A model generated the notes under the pieces. It was not told the origin of the DNA. It did no database searches and saw only the letters and a list, made by a program, of their open reading frames with translations. From Streptomyces xiaopingdaonensis (GTDB lineage Bacteria; Actinomycetota; Actinomycetes; Streptomycetales; Streptomycetaceae): a DNA stretch of 64,000 nt. The stretch is taken from contig NZ_AJTQ01000139.1 of NCBI RefSeq assembly GCF_000262345.1, positions 1 to 64,000 of the forward strand, given 5' to 3'. Both the position numbers and the translations under genes were made by a program. Shown one piece after another: positions 32,728 through 41,884 of this stretch (position 1 is its first letter; each line of letters starts with the position of its first letter).

Positions 32728-34083
32728 TCAGCCGAGCGCGGAGCCCTCTCGCCACTCCTGCCACGAGAGGTTCCAGCCGCCGAGTCCGTTGTCGGGCGCG
32801 AGGGTGCGCTCGGGCGAGCCGACGACCTCCACGACGTCGCCGACGAGGGTGGCTTCCCAGAAGGCCCCGGCCGGCGACCGCGCGTCGCCCTTCCGGCCGT
32901 CGCGGAGTCCGATGCAGCCGTGGCTGGTGTTGCGGGTCCCGAAGACGCCGTCGTGCGCCCAGTAGTTGCCGTGGAGGAAGGTGCCGCTCTCGGAGAGGCG
33001 CAGCGCGTGCGGCACGTCCTCGATGTCGTACTGCCCGCCGAACCCGACGGTGCTGCCGTTCATCCGCGTCGTGCGGTGCCGTTCGCTGACGACCATCCGG
33101 CCGTTGTACGTCGGGGTGTCCTTCGCGCCCGCCGTGATCGGGTAGTCGGCGTGCGGGCGCCCGTCCCGGAGGACGGTCATCCGGTGGGTGCGCACGTCGA
33201 CGGTGCTGCGCTGGTCGCGCCCGACGGAAAAGTGCACGGACTTGCGCTGCTCGCCGTAAAGAGAGGGGCCGCCACGCACGCCGCGCAACCTGAGGTCGAG
33301 GGTGATCCGGCTGCCGGGGCGCCAGTACGTGCGGGGGCGGAAGTCGAGTCGGGTGCGGCCGAACCAGTGCGGTGCCGCCTCCTGTCGGCGCGAACCGACG
33401 CTGACGGCGCGCTCCACCGCGGCCCGGTCGGCGATCGGCCTGTCGAACCGCAGGGAGACGATGGTGCCGGTGCCGACGGTCTGCCCGTCCTCGGGGAAGA
33501 AGCGGGCGAGGAAGCGCTTCTCGCGCGGGCGTGTGGTGAAGCTCGTGGCACGGGTGTGGCGGCGGCCGTCCGCGCCGCGTGCGACGGCGTACACGCGGTA
33601 GCGGGCGCGGGGTTGCAGCGCACCGTCGAAGCCCTGCGCCGACTTGCGGCCCCACGCGGCGCCCCGCGCCTCGTCGGCCCGCAGCGGGCGCCATCGCCGG
33701 CCGTGCCCGCCGATCCGCCCGGGCACCGCCCGCCCGTCGGAGGCGCGGACGACCCGGACCGAATCGAGCGTGCCCCGGGACACGGAGACCTCCACACGCT
33801 CGCCCGTGCGCACACGCGCGCCGTCGCGCGGGGTGACGCGGATCGACTCCTCGGCGGCGTCGGGGGCGGCGCCCAGGAGTCCGCAGCCGGCGGCGAGCGC
33901 GCAGAGTGCGCCGGCGGTCGTGGCGAACAGGCCGTGGCGCAGGGCGCGTCGGCGGCGCGGCGGCCGCGCGGGCGGCCGGCCGCGCTCCGGCGCTCCGCGT
34001 CCGGTCGTGCGCGCGAGAGCGCTCCGGATGGGGAATGCCGTCCGTCCGTCCCGGGGTCGCCCGGGGCCCGCCGTGAAGTCCAT
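32728..34083 (-). CDS. L,D-transpeptidase lipoprotein (copy 2)
   Basis: 451 aa as called from ATG 34083; an Arg-rich ~50 residue start precedes a hydrophobic segment ending in the lipobox LCALAAGC, so the true start may be internal. Two Ig-like domains follow, then the YkuD domain with HGNYW and SHGCIGL (Cys near residue 390). It is clearly paralogous to the downstream copy (shared FGGQYDI/FGGEYDI, PDNGL tail) and 222 bp apart in the same direction. It probably also acts in cell-wall 3-3 crosslinking. Confidence 0.9.
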   Translation of the reverse strand: MDFTAGPGRPRDGRTAFPIRSALARTTGRGAPERGRPPARPPRRRRALRHGLFATTAGALCALAAGCGLLGAAPDAAEESIRVTPRDGARVRTGERVEVSVSRGTLDSVRVVRASDGRAVPGRIGGHGRRWRPLRADEARGAAWGRKSAQGFDGALQPRARYRVYAVARGADGRRHTRATSFTTRPREKRFLARFFPEDGQTVGTGTIVSLRFDRPIADRAAVERAVSVGSRRQEAAPHWFGRTRLDFRPRTYWRPGSRITLDLRLRGVRGGPSLYGEQRKSVHFSVGRDQRSTVDVRTHRMTVLRDGRPHADYPITAGAKDTPTYNGRMVVSERHRTTRMNGSTVGFGGQYDIEDVPHALRLSESGTFLHGNYWAHDGVFGTRNTSHGCIGLRDGRKGDARSPAGAFWEATLVGDVVEVVGSPERTLAPDNGLGGWNLSWQEWREGSALG

Positions 34084-34348
34084 CGCTCCGCCTCACCGTT
34101 CGCTCGCGCCGCCTGCGCGGTGGCTCCGTGCAGGTCAGCAGCCGTCCGGCTCAACGAACATCGCCGAGCGGGGGATACGAGGCGATCAGGCGGCATGCGA
34201 GCCGTACGGCGTACGGCTCCGGCGCCGCTCGCGGGCACGGTGCCGGAGCGTCAACCTGCCGCCCCAAGACGGAAGTTGGGAGGCCCGGGCGACACTCCGC
34301 CGAAAACAACTGGACGAGCGGAGCAGGTACCCGCAGACTGAGCGTCCT

Positions 34349-35659
34349 GTGAGCGACTCCCCTCCCGAAGCCCCCTCCGGCAGACCAGCGACCGCGGCCC
34401 CCGAGCACGGACCGACCCTGCCCGACCCGCTCCGCGCCACTGCCCGCTCCGATGGGACGGGCGACCGCCTCTGGTCCCGCAACTTCCTCCTCTTCTTCAC
34501 CGCACGCGCCGTCGCCAAGCTCGGCGACACGATGCTGCCGGTCGCGCTGTCGGCCGGGCTCATCCAGCAGGGCCACGGCGCCGGCGCCATCGGCGCGGTG
34601 CTCGCCTCACTGAGCCTCTTCCTCGCCGGCTTCGTCATCTTCGGCGGCGTCTTCTGCGACCGCTTCAACGCGCGGGCGCTGATGGCCGGTTCGGACCTGG
34701 TGCGCGTCGTGACACAGGCCGTCGCCGCCGTGCTCTTCCTCAGCGGGAACGTCGTCCTCTGGCAGATCTGCGTCATCGGCGCGATCAACGGCATCGCGGG
34801 CGGCATGTTCGAACCCGGCGTCGCGGGCACGGTGCCCAAGGTCGCCAGGGACGTGCAGGGCGCGAACGGGATGATCCGTACCGCCGAGTCGCTCGCGATG
34901 CTCGCGGGCCCCGCGCTCGCCGGGCTGCTCGTCGCGCTCGTCTCGCCCGGCGGCGTCTTCGCCGCGCACGCGGGCACCTACGCGCTCAGCGCCGTCTGCC
35001 TGCTGCTCCTTCGGCTGCCCCGGGACGCGCCGCGGGGAGCGCGCCGGCAGCGCACCGGCTACCTCACCGATCTCGCCGAGGGCTGGCGGCACTTCAGGGC
35101 CCGCACCTGGATGTGGGCGGTGATCGTCGTGTGGATGGTCTTCATGCTGACCGCCTGGGGACCGCTCGTCCCGCTCACCGCCGCGGAGATCGTCCCCACC
35201 GCCGGCTCCGGCGCGTACGGCCTCGTCAACTCGGCGCTCGGCGCGGGCACGGCCGCCGGCGGGCTGCTGGCGCTGCGCATCAGGCCGCTCCGCCAGCTCC
35301 GCGCGGGCTCCGCCGCGCTGCTGGGGTGCTGCTGCTTTCCGGCGGCCGTCGGTGCGGGGCTGCCCGTCTGGGCGATGATGGGCGGCGCGGCCGTCTCCGG
35401 TGCCGGCATGGGGTTCTGGAGCGTGATGTGGGCGACGAGCGTGCAGACCCAGGTGCCGCCCGAGGTGCTCAACCGCATCCACGCGCTGGAGGTGGCCGGC
35501 TCGCTGGCGATGCTGCCGGCCGGGCAGGCGCTCGCGGGACCCGCCGCGGGGCTCCTCGGCTCCCGCCAAGTCCTCCTCGCCGGCGGGGCGATGGCCCTCC
35601 TCGTGGCGTGCACGCTGCTCTCGGTCCCGGCGGTGCGGAGGCTGCGGCGGGTCGTGTGA
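34349..35659 (+). CDS. MFS exporter
   Basis: 436 aa from GTG 34349, chosen because the protein homology-like region starts soon after and upstream sequence is unlike a transporter; a ribosome site is not obvious. Twelve hydrophobic segments are visible, with the first at LLFFTARAVAKLGDTMLPVAL and a later GAGMGFWSVMWATSVQ. The family is drug/metabolite efflux of the enterobactin-exporter (EntS-like) branch. No biosynthetic genes sit beside it, so the substrate is open. Confidence 0.85.
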   Translation: MSDSPPEAPSGRPATAAPEHGPTLPDPLRATARSDGTGDRLWSRNFLLFFTARAVAKLGDTMLPVALSAGLIQQGHGAGAIGAVLASLSLFLAGFVIFGGVFCDRFNARALMAGSDLVRVVTQAVAAVLFLSGNVVLWQICVIGAINGIAGGMFEPGVAGTVPKVARDVQGANGMIRTAESLAMLAGPALAGLLVALVSPGGVFAAHAGTYALSAVCLLLLRLPRDAPRGARRQRTGYLTDLAEGWRHFRARTWMWAVIVVWMVFMLTAWGPLVPLTAAEIVPTAGSGAYGLVNSALGAGTAAGGLLALRIRPLRQLRAGSAALLGCCCFPAAVGAGLPVWAMMGGAAVSGAGMGFWSVMWATSVQTQVPPEVLNRIHALEVAGSLAMLPAGQALAGPAAGLLGSRQVLLAGGAMALLVACTLLSVPAVRRLRRVV

Positions 35660-35779
35660 GGCGGGACCGGACGGGCGGGTCCTCTCCCCACGCGTCACCT
35701 GCAACGGCTGCGGCTGTTTCCCGCGTTCCTGCTCGTCCGTCTCTCAGGGGGAGCGGGGCGCTACGTCGGCCCCGGGCGG

Positions 35780-36967
35780 TCAGAAGCCGTAAGGGTCCTC
35801 CGCCAGACCCGCGCGGACGTGTTCCAAAGTGTCCCGGAGCGCTGTGGGGAGAGCGGGAAGGTCCCGGGACACCACGCGCTCCAGCTGGCCCCGGACGATG
35901 CGCGACGACAGCTCGGTGACCGACGGGACCAGCGCGTGGGCGGCCGCCTCCGCCTCCGTCCACGCCCTCAGGGACAGGAGCGAATCGAGTAGCCACACCT
36001 GGGAGACCAGGCCGTACCCGACGTGGGACCCCGCCGTCTCGTCCGACGCCCGATGGAGGACCGGGAGCGATTCGTCCCAGCGTTTCGTGAGGTTCAGGGC
36101 CCGCCCTTGCTGCCGGTCCACCTCCCGCTCCGACACCCACCAGGACCACGCAGGGGAGTCGGAGGGCGGGGCCTCTTCGAGGAGGGAACGCGCCCGCGCA
36201 AACGACTCGACGGACCGGCGGCTGTCCCCCGCGCGCTCCAGCCCTTGGCCCTCTCGGCACCGGAACATGGCCTCCACACGCGGGTCGAGGTCGCCCCGTT
36301 CGAGGACGGAGCGGGTGAGGGACAGCTCCTCACCGAGGCGGCCCGTCCACCCGGCGAGCAGGGCCAGGTTCTGGAGCGTGAGGAGTTCGATCCCGCGGTC
36401 CCCGGACCGCTGGGCGAGGAAGAGAGCCTCTTGGCTGAAGCGCTTCGACTCGCGCGGCCGACCTTCGTTGAAGCACGCCCAACCGGCGATCTCCGCCAGC
36501 TCTGCGGCGGCCGACTGGACATCCCGTTCGTGGATCTCGGGGGTCCCGTTCCCCAGGCGGCGAAACACCGTCTTGAACGCTCTGGCCGCCGTCTCCGCGA
36601 TGGGAAGGCCGTGGAGTTCGTTGTCGAGTGCCACCAGTCGGCGGTTCAACTTCCGAATCGTCGGGGCCAGTTGGCCGGCGGCCGCGCGGTGGAGCGCGGG
36701 AAGCGGCTCAGGGAGCGACGTGGGTTCGGGTCGCGCGGGCGTCCTCATGGTTTCGGTGGAAGCGCCCAGGGCGGCGGAGATCGCGGGCAGCCAGTCCCGA
36801 GGCGTACGGCGGCCGGTTTCGTACCGGTAGATGTCGTGCTTCGACAACGAACCCGGAGGCATACCCGAGGACTTGCACGCTTCACGTGCAAGGCGGGCCT
36901 GGGTCCATCCCAGAGCTTCCCGACGGATCCGGACGTCGTCTCCGACTGTCGTCCCCATAGCTCTCAT
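35780..36967 (-). CDS. XRE-family regulator with TPR-like repeats
   Basis: 395 aa. The helix-turn-helix is in residues ~9-65 (IRREALGWTQARLAREAC ... YETGRRTPRDW). The rest is helical, with tetratricopeptide-like pairs around ~150-380 (ESKRFSQEALFLAQRSGD, WDESLPVLHRASD). This layout occurs in Streptomyces regulators that respond to a small signal or a peptide. No small DUF397-type partner gene is next to it. An internal ATG at 36958 is an alternative start. Confidence 0.85.
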   Translation of the reverse strand: MRAMGTTVGDDVRIRREALGWTQARLAREACKSSGMPPGSLSKHDIYRYETGRRTPRDWLPAISAALGASTETMRTPARPEPTSLPEPLPALHRAAAGQLAPTIRKLNRRLVALDNELHGLPIAETAARAFKTVFRRLGNGTPEIHERDVQSAAAELAEIAGWACFNEGRPRESKRFSQEALFLAQRSGDRGIELLTLQNLALLAGWTGRLGEELSLTRSVLERGDLDPRVEAMFRCREGQGLERAGDSRRSVESFARARSLLEEAPPSDSPAWSWWVSEREVDRQQGRALNLTKRWDESLPVLHRASDETAGSHVGYGLVSQVWLLDSLLSLRAWTEAEAAAHALVPSVTELSSRIVRGQLERVVSRDLPALPTALRDTLEHVRAGLAEDPYGF

Positions 36968-37128
36968 TGTGGCCCACCCGGGGCATACCGGCGGCCCACC
37001 CGAGGGTCATCGCCGGGAATCGGGAGCCGTAAGAGGCTGACCACGGTGTAAGCACTCGCCTCGCGTGGCTGCGCGGGGCGTGGAGGACCACCGTCACGTC
37101 CCTGCCAGCCTCATCGAGGTGACCCCGC

Positions 37129-37290
37129 ATGCTCAGCCGCACGTACCGCCTGCGCCGATACGGCATCGTGCGCGACGAGGAGCCGGACGCCGAGCCGCAC
37201 TCGTACGCGTCCACCGCCGAAGCGGCCACGGTTGAAACCCGCTCGGGCCCGGCCCCCCGTCCCGGGCCCGAGCGGACATCCCCGAAAAGC
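37129..37290 (+). pseudogene. Start of a small gene or remnant running into antisense DNA
   Basis: ATG at 37129 follows GAGGTGA. For about 45 codons (MLSRTYRLRRYGIVRDEEPD ...) third positions are nearly all G or C, then the bias vanishes at about 37270 and the frame runs on antisense through the monooxygenase gene. The coding-like part is therefore a short protein that lost its stop, or the 5' end of a broken gene. Family unknown. Confidence 0.35.
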
Positions 37291-38337
37291 TCAAGGCAGC
37301 ATCCTGACAAGCGAGTTGCGCAGCCCCGGGCGGCGCGTCGCCATGAAGCGGTGGAGCGTGCGGGAGCCGAAGGCGACGCGCTGGGCGGCGCGGCGGCGCT
37401 CGCGGTCGTAGGCGCGGAGTGCGGCAGGAAGGTCCGCGGTCGCGCAGGCGCGCGCGAGGGCCTCGGCGTCGAGGAGCGCCGTGCAGGCGCCCTGTCCCAG
37501 GTTGGGCGTCATGGCGTGCGCCGCGTCGCCGACGAGTGCGACGCCGCCGCGGGTACGGTCGCCGGTCGCCACGAAGCTCGGGAGCGCGGGGTGGAGGTGG
37601 CGCATCTCGTAGCGGAGCCAGGTGTCCGGGTCGGTCCGCGACAGGATGTGCGGGATCGGGTCGTGCCACCCGGCGAAGAGTTCCCTGAGTTCCCCGGGGT
37701 CGGTGGCTTCGGCGGCGGCCGCGTACCAGTTGGTGCGCCCGGGCTCGATCGGGGTCAGCCCGAAGAACCGTCCCGCGCCCCAGGTTTCGCCGTGCACGGG
37801 GCTCTCGAAGTCGGCGATCCCGATCCAGGCCACGGTGCCGGCACGGCGCTGGCGGCTCCGCTCGCCGAAGCACTCCCGGCGGACGGCGCTTCCGATGCCG
37901 TCGGCACCGACGACGAGGTCGTGGCCGTCAAGGAGTGCGCGCACGTCGGAGACTCCCGTGCCGAACTCCAGGGCGACGTCGCCGGCCCGGTCGAGCGCCT
38001 CGAAGAGCGCGTCGAGCAAACGGGCCCGGGAGACGAGGAGTTCGGGGCGGCCCGCCTTCCGCTCGATGCGTTCGAGGGGGAGGCTCGCGAGTACCGTCCC
38101 GTCCGGCTTGCGGATGCGCGCGCCGCGGTAGGGCACGGCGCCGGCGTGGAAGTGCTCGCCCGCGCCGAGCCGTTCGAGCGCCGCCTGCGCCGTGGGGTGG
38201 ATGCCGAAGGCGGCCCCGTAGCGCTCGGTCTCGGGCCGCCTCTCCAGGACGGTCACCTTCCAACCGGCGCGTCGAAGGCCCAGTGCGGTGGCGAGTCCGG
38301 CCACCCCGGCTCCGACGACTACTGCGCTCTTCGCCAT
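37291..38337 (-). CDS. FAD-dependent aromatic monooxygenase
   Basis: 348 aa from ATG 38337 (GGGGGAAGC upstream). N-terminal FAD motif VVVGAGVAGLATALGLRRAGW, the middle DG motif DLVVGADGIGSAVR and the late GD motif ALVGDAAHAMTPNLGQGA are all present, which defines class A flavin hydroxylases such as salicylate hydroxylase. It adds one oxygen to an aromatic ring using NAD(P)H and O2. Divergent from the TetR gene at 38472, with palindromic operators between them. Confidence 0.93.
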   Translation of the reverse strand: MAKSAVVVGAGVAGLATALGLRRAGWKVTVLERRPETERYGAAFGIHPTAQAALERLGAGEHFHAGAVPYRGARIRKPDGTVLASLPLERIERKAGRPELLVSRARLLDALFEALDRAGDVALEFGTGVSDVRALLDGHDLVVGADGIGSAVRRECFGERSRQRRAGTVAWIGIADFESPVHGETWGAGRFFGLTPIEPGRTNWYAAAAEATDPGELRELFAGWHDPIPHILSRTDPDTWLRYEMRHLHPALPSFVATGDRTRGGVALVGDAAHAMTPNLGQGACTALLDAEALARACATADLPAALRAYDRERRRAAQRVAFGSRTLHRFMATRRPGLRNSLVRMLP

Positions 38338-38357
38338 GCTTCCCCCGTACGTCGATT

Positions 38358-38387
38358 TACCACACCTGTGGTACCACGTCTGGGGTA
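38358..38387. promoter_or_regulatory. TetR operator between monooxygenase and regulator
   Basis: TACCACACCTGTGGTA (38358-38373) is a perfect 7-2-7 palindrome; TACCACGTCTGGGGTA (38372-38387) is a looser second copy overlapping it. They sit in the short divergent promoter, which fits autoregulation and control of the monooxygenase by the TetR protein. Confidence 0.75.
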
Positions 38388-38471
38388 GCCTCGCCAAGCC
38401 CTCGTCGCCCAACTCTGCGAGCACGGAGGAGAATCGGCACCGCCCCGTCCCGACCGAAGAGGAGCACCACG

Positions 38472-39053
38472 GTGAACCAGGACCGCCGCGACCGTCTGCG
38501 CGACGCGGCGACAGAGGTGCTCGCCGAAGCCGGCGGACGCGGGCTCACCCACCGCGCCGTCGACACCGCGGCCGACGTCCCCGCGGGCACCGCCAAGAAC
38601 TACTTCCCCACCCGCGACGCCCTCCTCAGGGGCGTCGCCGAACGCTGCCTGGAGCACTACCGCGCCGTCGCCGCGGCAGCCGGCCCGGCACCGAGCGACC
38701 GCGCCCAACTCGCGGCGCTCCTCAGGGCGCTCGTGGAGAACGTCGCGGGCCCCGGTCGCCCCAGGCTCCTCGCCTATGTCGAGCTCCAGGCCGAGGCCGC
38801 ACGCAGACCGTGGCTCGCCGAACTCCTCGACCCGATCTCCGCCTCGGACTTCACCACCTTCCACGCGGCGCAGCGCGCGGCCGGGCTCCCCGCGACACCG
38901 CAGCGCTCCGCCGTCGTCACCCTCGCGCTGCACGCCGCCATCCCCCACCTCCTCGCGGGCGGCCCCCGCACCCTGACCGCCGCGGGACTCGACGACCCGG
39001 AGGCGTTCGTGGACGCCCTCCTCGACGCCGTCTACCCGGCCACCGACGCTTAG
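38472..39053 (+). CDS. TetR-family regulator of the adjacent monooxygenase
   Basis: 193 aa from GTG 38472, with GGAG seven bases before it. The helix-turn-helix spans ~10-55 (GGRGLTHRAVDTAADVPAGT, KNYFPTRDALL). The C-terminal part is the ligand domain. It is divergent from the FAD monooxygenase, with the palindrome of 38358-38373 between them, the usual arrangement for a substrate-induced repressor. Confidence 0.88.
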   Translation: MNQDRRDRLRDAATEVLAEAGGRGLTHRAVDTAADVPAGTAKNYFPTRDALLRGVAERCLEHYRAVAAAAGPAPSDRAQLAALLRALVENVAGPGRPRLLAYVELQAEAARRPWLAELLDPISASDFTTFHAAQRAAGLPATPQRSAVVTLALHAAIPHLLAGGPRTLTAAGLDDPEAFVDALLDAVYPATDA

Positions 39054-39058
39054 GGTGT

Positions 39059-39101
39059 GTCGTCAAATCCCCGCCTGACTGTGCGACGCGGATTCGACGA
39101 C
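39059..39101. terminator. Inverted repeat after the TetR gene
   Basis: Arms 39059-39070 and 39090-39101 match at 11 of 12 positions around a 19-base loop; the repeat starts six bases after the TetR stop and ends 18 bases before the next GTG. Probably a terminator or attenuator; the GTGTGTCGTC phrase also recalls ends of small Streptomyces transposable elements, but no transposase is present. Confidence 0.45.
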
Positions 39102-39118
39102 GCCCCCTAAGGAGCGCA

Positions 39119-39919
39119 GTGAACGACGCAGCCTTCCTCACCCGCACCGCCGACACCCTCGCCGAGCTCCCCGGCGTCCGCGGGGTCGCCCTCGGCGGCT
39201 CACGCGGCAGCGGTACCGAACGCCCCGACAGCGACTGGGACTTCGCCCTCTACTATCGAGGCACCTTCGACCCCGGAGTGCTCCGCGATGTCGGCTGGCC
39301 CGGCGAGGTCTCGGAGCTCGGCGGCTGGGGCGGCCTCTTCGACGGCGGCGCATGGCTCACGATCGAGGGTCGCAGGGTCGACATCCACTACCGCGACCTC
39401 GACACGGTGGAAGAGCAGGTCGCGGAGGCGGCAGCCGGCCGCTTCCATGTGGAGCCGCTCCTGTTCCATCTCGCCGGCATCCCCAGCTACCTCCTCGCCG
39501 CCGAACTCGCCGCCAACCGCGGTCTCCGCGGCGAGACGCCCCGCGCGATCCCCTATCCGTCGGCACTGCGCCGCTCGGCCCCCGCGCGCTGGCTCGGGAC
39601 CGCGCGCCATGTCCTCAGGTACGCGGCTGCCAACAGCGCCCCTCTCGGCGCCCGCACGGAGGTCGCCGGCGCGCTGGCGACCTCGGCGATGCAGGCGGGC
39701 CACGCCGTCCTCGCGGCCCGCGGCGAGTGGGTGACCAACGAAAAGCACCTGCTGGAGCGGGCGGGGCTCCGTCGAGTCGACGACCGTCTCGCCGAGTTGA
39801 GCGCCGCACACCTTCGCGAGCACGAAGAGACGGAGTCTCTCCGCGCCGTCCTGGCGAGGGCCGAATCGACCTACGAGAGCGCGGTCCGGCAGGCGGAGGA
39901 GGGCACGGCGACGGACTGA
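39119..39919 (+). CDS. Nucleotidyltransferase-domain protein
   Basis: 266 aa from GTG 39119, with AAGGAG upstream. Residues ~25-50 hold the polymerase-beta-type signature GGSRGSGTERPDSDWD, where two Asp bind metal; a third Asp is in RVDIHYRD. A helical region (~130-260) follows, as in aminoglycoside- and kanamycin-type nucleotidyltransferases. Acceptor unknown; it could be an antibiotic, tRNA or small metabolite. No partner gene is evident. Confidence 0.82.
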   Translation: MNDAAFLTRTADTLAELPGVRGVALGGSRGSGTERPDSDWDFALYYRGTFDPGVLRDVGWPGEVSELGGWGGLFDGGAWLTIEGRRVDIHYRDLDTVEEQVAEAAAGRFHVEPLLFHLAGIPSYLLAAELAANRGLRGETPRAIPYPSALRRSAPARWLGTARHVLRYAAANSAPLGARTEVAGALATSAMQAGHAVLAARGEWVTNEKHLLERAGLRRVDDRLAELSAAHLREHEETESLRAVLARAESTYESAVRQAEEGTATD

Positions 39920-40095
39920 CCGCGCCGGGCGCCGCCCCCGTATCCTCACCCCGTCGCCTCCTCCGGACGCCAACTCGCCCTGCCCGCCCGGCAGTCGCCG
40001 TGTCCGTCATCCGAATCCGCCCGTCCTGTCAACGGACACAAACCGGCCAACCTCCCCGGCGTCGAGCAACACACCGGTGACATGTACGCGCCGCA

Positions 40096-40110
40096 GTGGC
40101 AGGCTGCCAC
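40096..40110. promoter_or_regulatory. Palindrome in the protease promoter
   Basis: GTGGCAG and CTGCCAC flank one base (7-1-7) about 100 bp before the M4 protease start. Surrounding DNA also has TGTACG and CGTACA pairs. A regulator site is likely, identity unknown. Confidence 0.45.
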
Positions 40111-40209
40111 GCGCACGCACTCGTACATGCGCGCGTCGCACCCGCACCTCAGTTCTGCCCGGACGGTCCCAAGCCACCGCCCGGCCCCCACGGCAGAAGG
40201 AGCCATCGC

Positions 40210-41811
40210 GTGAGAACCACCTCAGAGAAGCGACGCCTCACCCGGATATCCGGCACCATGCTCGCCGCCGGCGCACTGCTGGTCGCAGGCATCACCGCCG
40301 GCACAGCAGGCGCCGCACCCGCCGACTCGACCGCCCGGGACGCGCTCCCCGCGCACCTGACGGCCGCCCAGCACACTTCGCTCGTCGCGAAGGCCGACTC
40401 CGGCTCGGCCGCGGAGGCCAAGGCGCTCGGACTCGGCGCAAAGGAGGAGCTGCGCGTCAAGGACGTCGTCCGGAACCGGGACGGCGCCACCCACACCCGC
40501 TACGAGCGCACCTACGACGGACTCCCCGTCATCGGCGGCGACTTGGTCGTCCACAAGACCGCCGAGGGCAAGCGCACCGGCGTCACCAAGGCGACCGAGG
40601 CGGAGATCACGGTCGCCACCACCACGGCGCAGGCGGCGCACAAACCGGCCACTCCGAAGGCGAAGGGGAGCAAGGCTCCCCGCAAGGTGATCTGGGCGGC
40701 CGAGGGCGAGCCCACTCTCGCCTGGGAGACGGTCGTCGGCGGCGTCCAGAAGAGCGGCGCGCCCAACCGACTGCACGTCGTCACCGACGCCGCGACCGGA
40801 GAGAAGCTCTTCGAGTTCCAGGGCGTCCAGGAGGGCACGGGCGAGAGCCAGTACAGCGGCACCGTCGAACTCGGTACTTCGGGCTCCGAAGGCAGCTACA
40901 CCCTCACCGACGGCGAGCGCGGCGACAACGAGACCACCGACCTCGACGGCGGCACCAGCGGAGACGGCGAGCTCTTCACGGACGAGGACGACGCCTGGGG
41001 CGACGGCACCCCCGACGACCCGCAGACCGCGGGCGTCGACGCCCACTACGGCGCCTCCGTCACGTGGGACTACTACGCGGAGGTCCACGGCCGCGAGGGC
41101 ATCGCGGGCGACGGCGAGGGCGCGCGCAGCCGCGTCCACTACGGCGACAACTACGTCAACGCCTTCTGGGAGGACGGCTGCTTCTGCATGACGTACGGCG
41201 ACGGCGAGGGCAACGCGGCGCCCCTCACCTCCGTCGACGTCGCCGCCCACGAGATGTCGCACGGCGTCACCTCGACGACGGCCGGGCTCATCTACGCCGG
41301 TGAGTCGGGCGGCCTCAACGAGGCGACCTCGGACATCCTCGCCACCGGCGTGGAGTTCAACGTCGACAGCGAGACCGACGTCCCCGACTACCTCATCGGG
41401 GAGATGATCGACATCAACGGCGACGGAACGCCGCTGCGGTACATGGACGAGCCGAGCAAGGACGGCGTCTCGCTCGACTTCTGGGACGAGAACGCGGGCG
41501 ACGTCGACGTCCACTACTCATCGGGCATCGCCAACCACTTCTTCTACCTGCTCTCCGAGGGCAGCGGCGCGAAGGAGATCAACGGGGTCGAGTACGACTC
41601 GCCGACCGCCGACGGCTCCGACGTCGAGGGCATCGGCATCGAGAAGGCCGAGCAGATCTGGTTCAAGGCCCTCACCGAGCAGATGACCTCGACCACGGAC
41701 TACGCGGACGCGCGCCGGGCCACCGTGGAGGCGGCGACCGGCCTCTACGGCGCCGACAGCGCCGAGGTGTCGGCCGTGGAGGCCGCCTGGAGCGGCGTCA
41801 ACGTCAACTGA
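40210..41811 (+). CDS. Secreted M4 zinc metalloprotease (thermolysin/griselysin type)
   Basis: 533 aa from GTG 40210 (AAGGAG seven bases upstream). A signal peptide covers ~1-35 (LAAGALLVAGITAGTAGA before APADS). The propeptide has the FTP and PepSY regions, e.g. RYERTYDGLPVIGGDLVVH. The catalytic domain contains AAHEMSHGVT (zinc His and Glu, H347 about) and GGLNEATSD supplying the third ligand, so the active site is intact. It is secreted and would digest extracellular protein. The C-terminal catalytic domain has the usual thermolysin length. Confidence 0.94.
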   Translation: MRTTSEKRRLTRISGTMLAAGALLVAGITAGTAGAAPADSTARDALPAHLTAAQHTSLVAKADSGSAAEAKALGLGAKEELRVKDVVRNRDGATHTRYERTYDGLPVIGGDLVVHKTAEGKRTGVTKATEAEITVATTTAQAAHKPATPKAKGSKAPRKVIWAAEGEPTLAWETVVGGVQKSGAPNRLHVVTDAATGEKLFEFQGVQEGTGESQYSGTVELGTSGSEGSYTLTDGERGDNETTDLDGGTSGDGELFTDEDDAWGDGTPDDPQTAGVDAHYGASVTWDYYAEVHGREGIAGDGEGARSRVHYGDNYVNAFWEDGCFCMTYGDGEGNAAPLTSVDVAAHEMSHGVTSTTAGLIYAGESGGLNEATSDILATGVEFNVDSETDVPDYLIGEMIDINGDGTPLRYMDEPSKDGVSLDFWDENAGDVDVHYSSGIANHFFYLLSEGSGAKEINGVEYDSPTADGSDVEGIGIEKAEQIWFKALTEQMTSTTDYADARRATVEAATGLYGADSAEVSAVEAAWSGVNVN

Positions 41812-41823
41812 CCTCTCCCGTAC

Positions 41824-41867
41824 GGAAGACGCCGCCCGCGGGGGCTGTCCCGCGGGCGGCGTCTTCC
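41824..41867. terminator. Bidirectional terminator, 19-bp stem
   Basis: Perfect 19-base arms (41824-41842 and 41849-41867) with a six-base loop between the protease gene and the convergent transporter gene, the strongest hairpin with a loop in the window. Confidence 0.9.
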
Positions 41868-41884
41868 GTCTTGCCTCCGACGGT

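Noticed and set aside
39059..39101. End of an insertion sequence
   Set aside because: The repeat recalls transposon ends, but there is no transposase, no second end and no target duplication; a terminator explains it.
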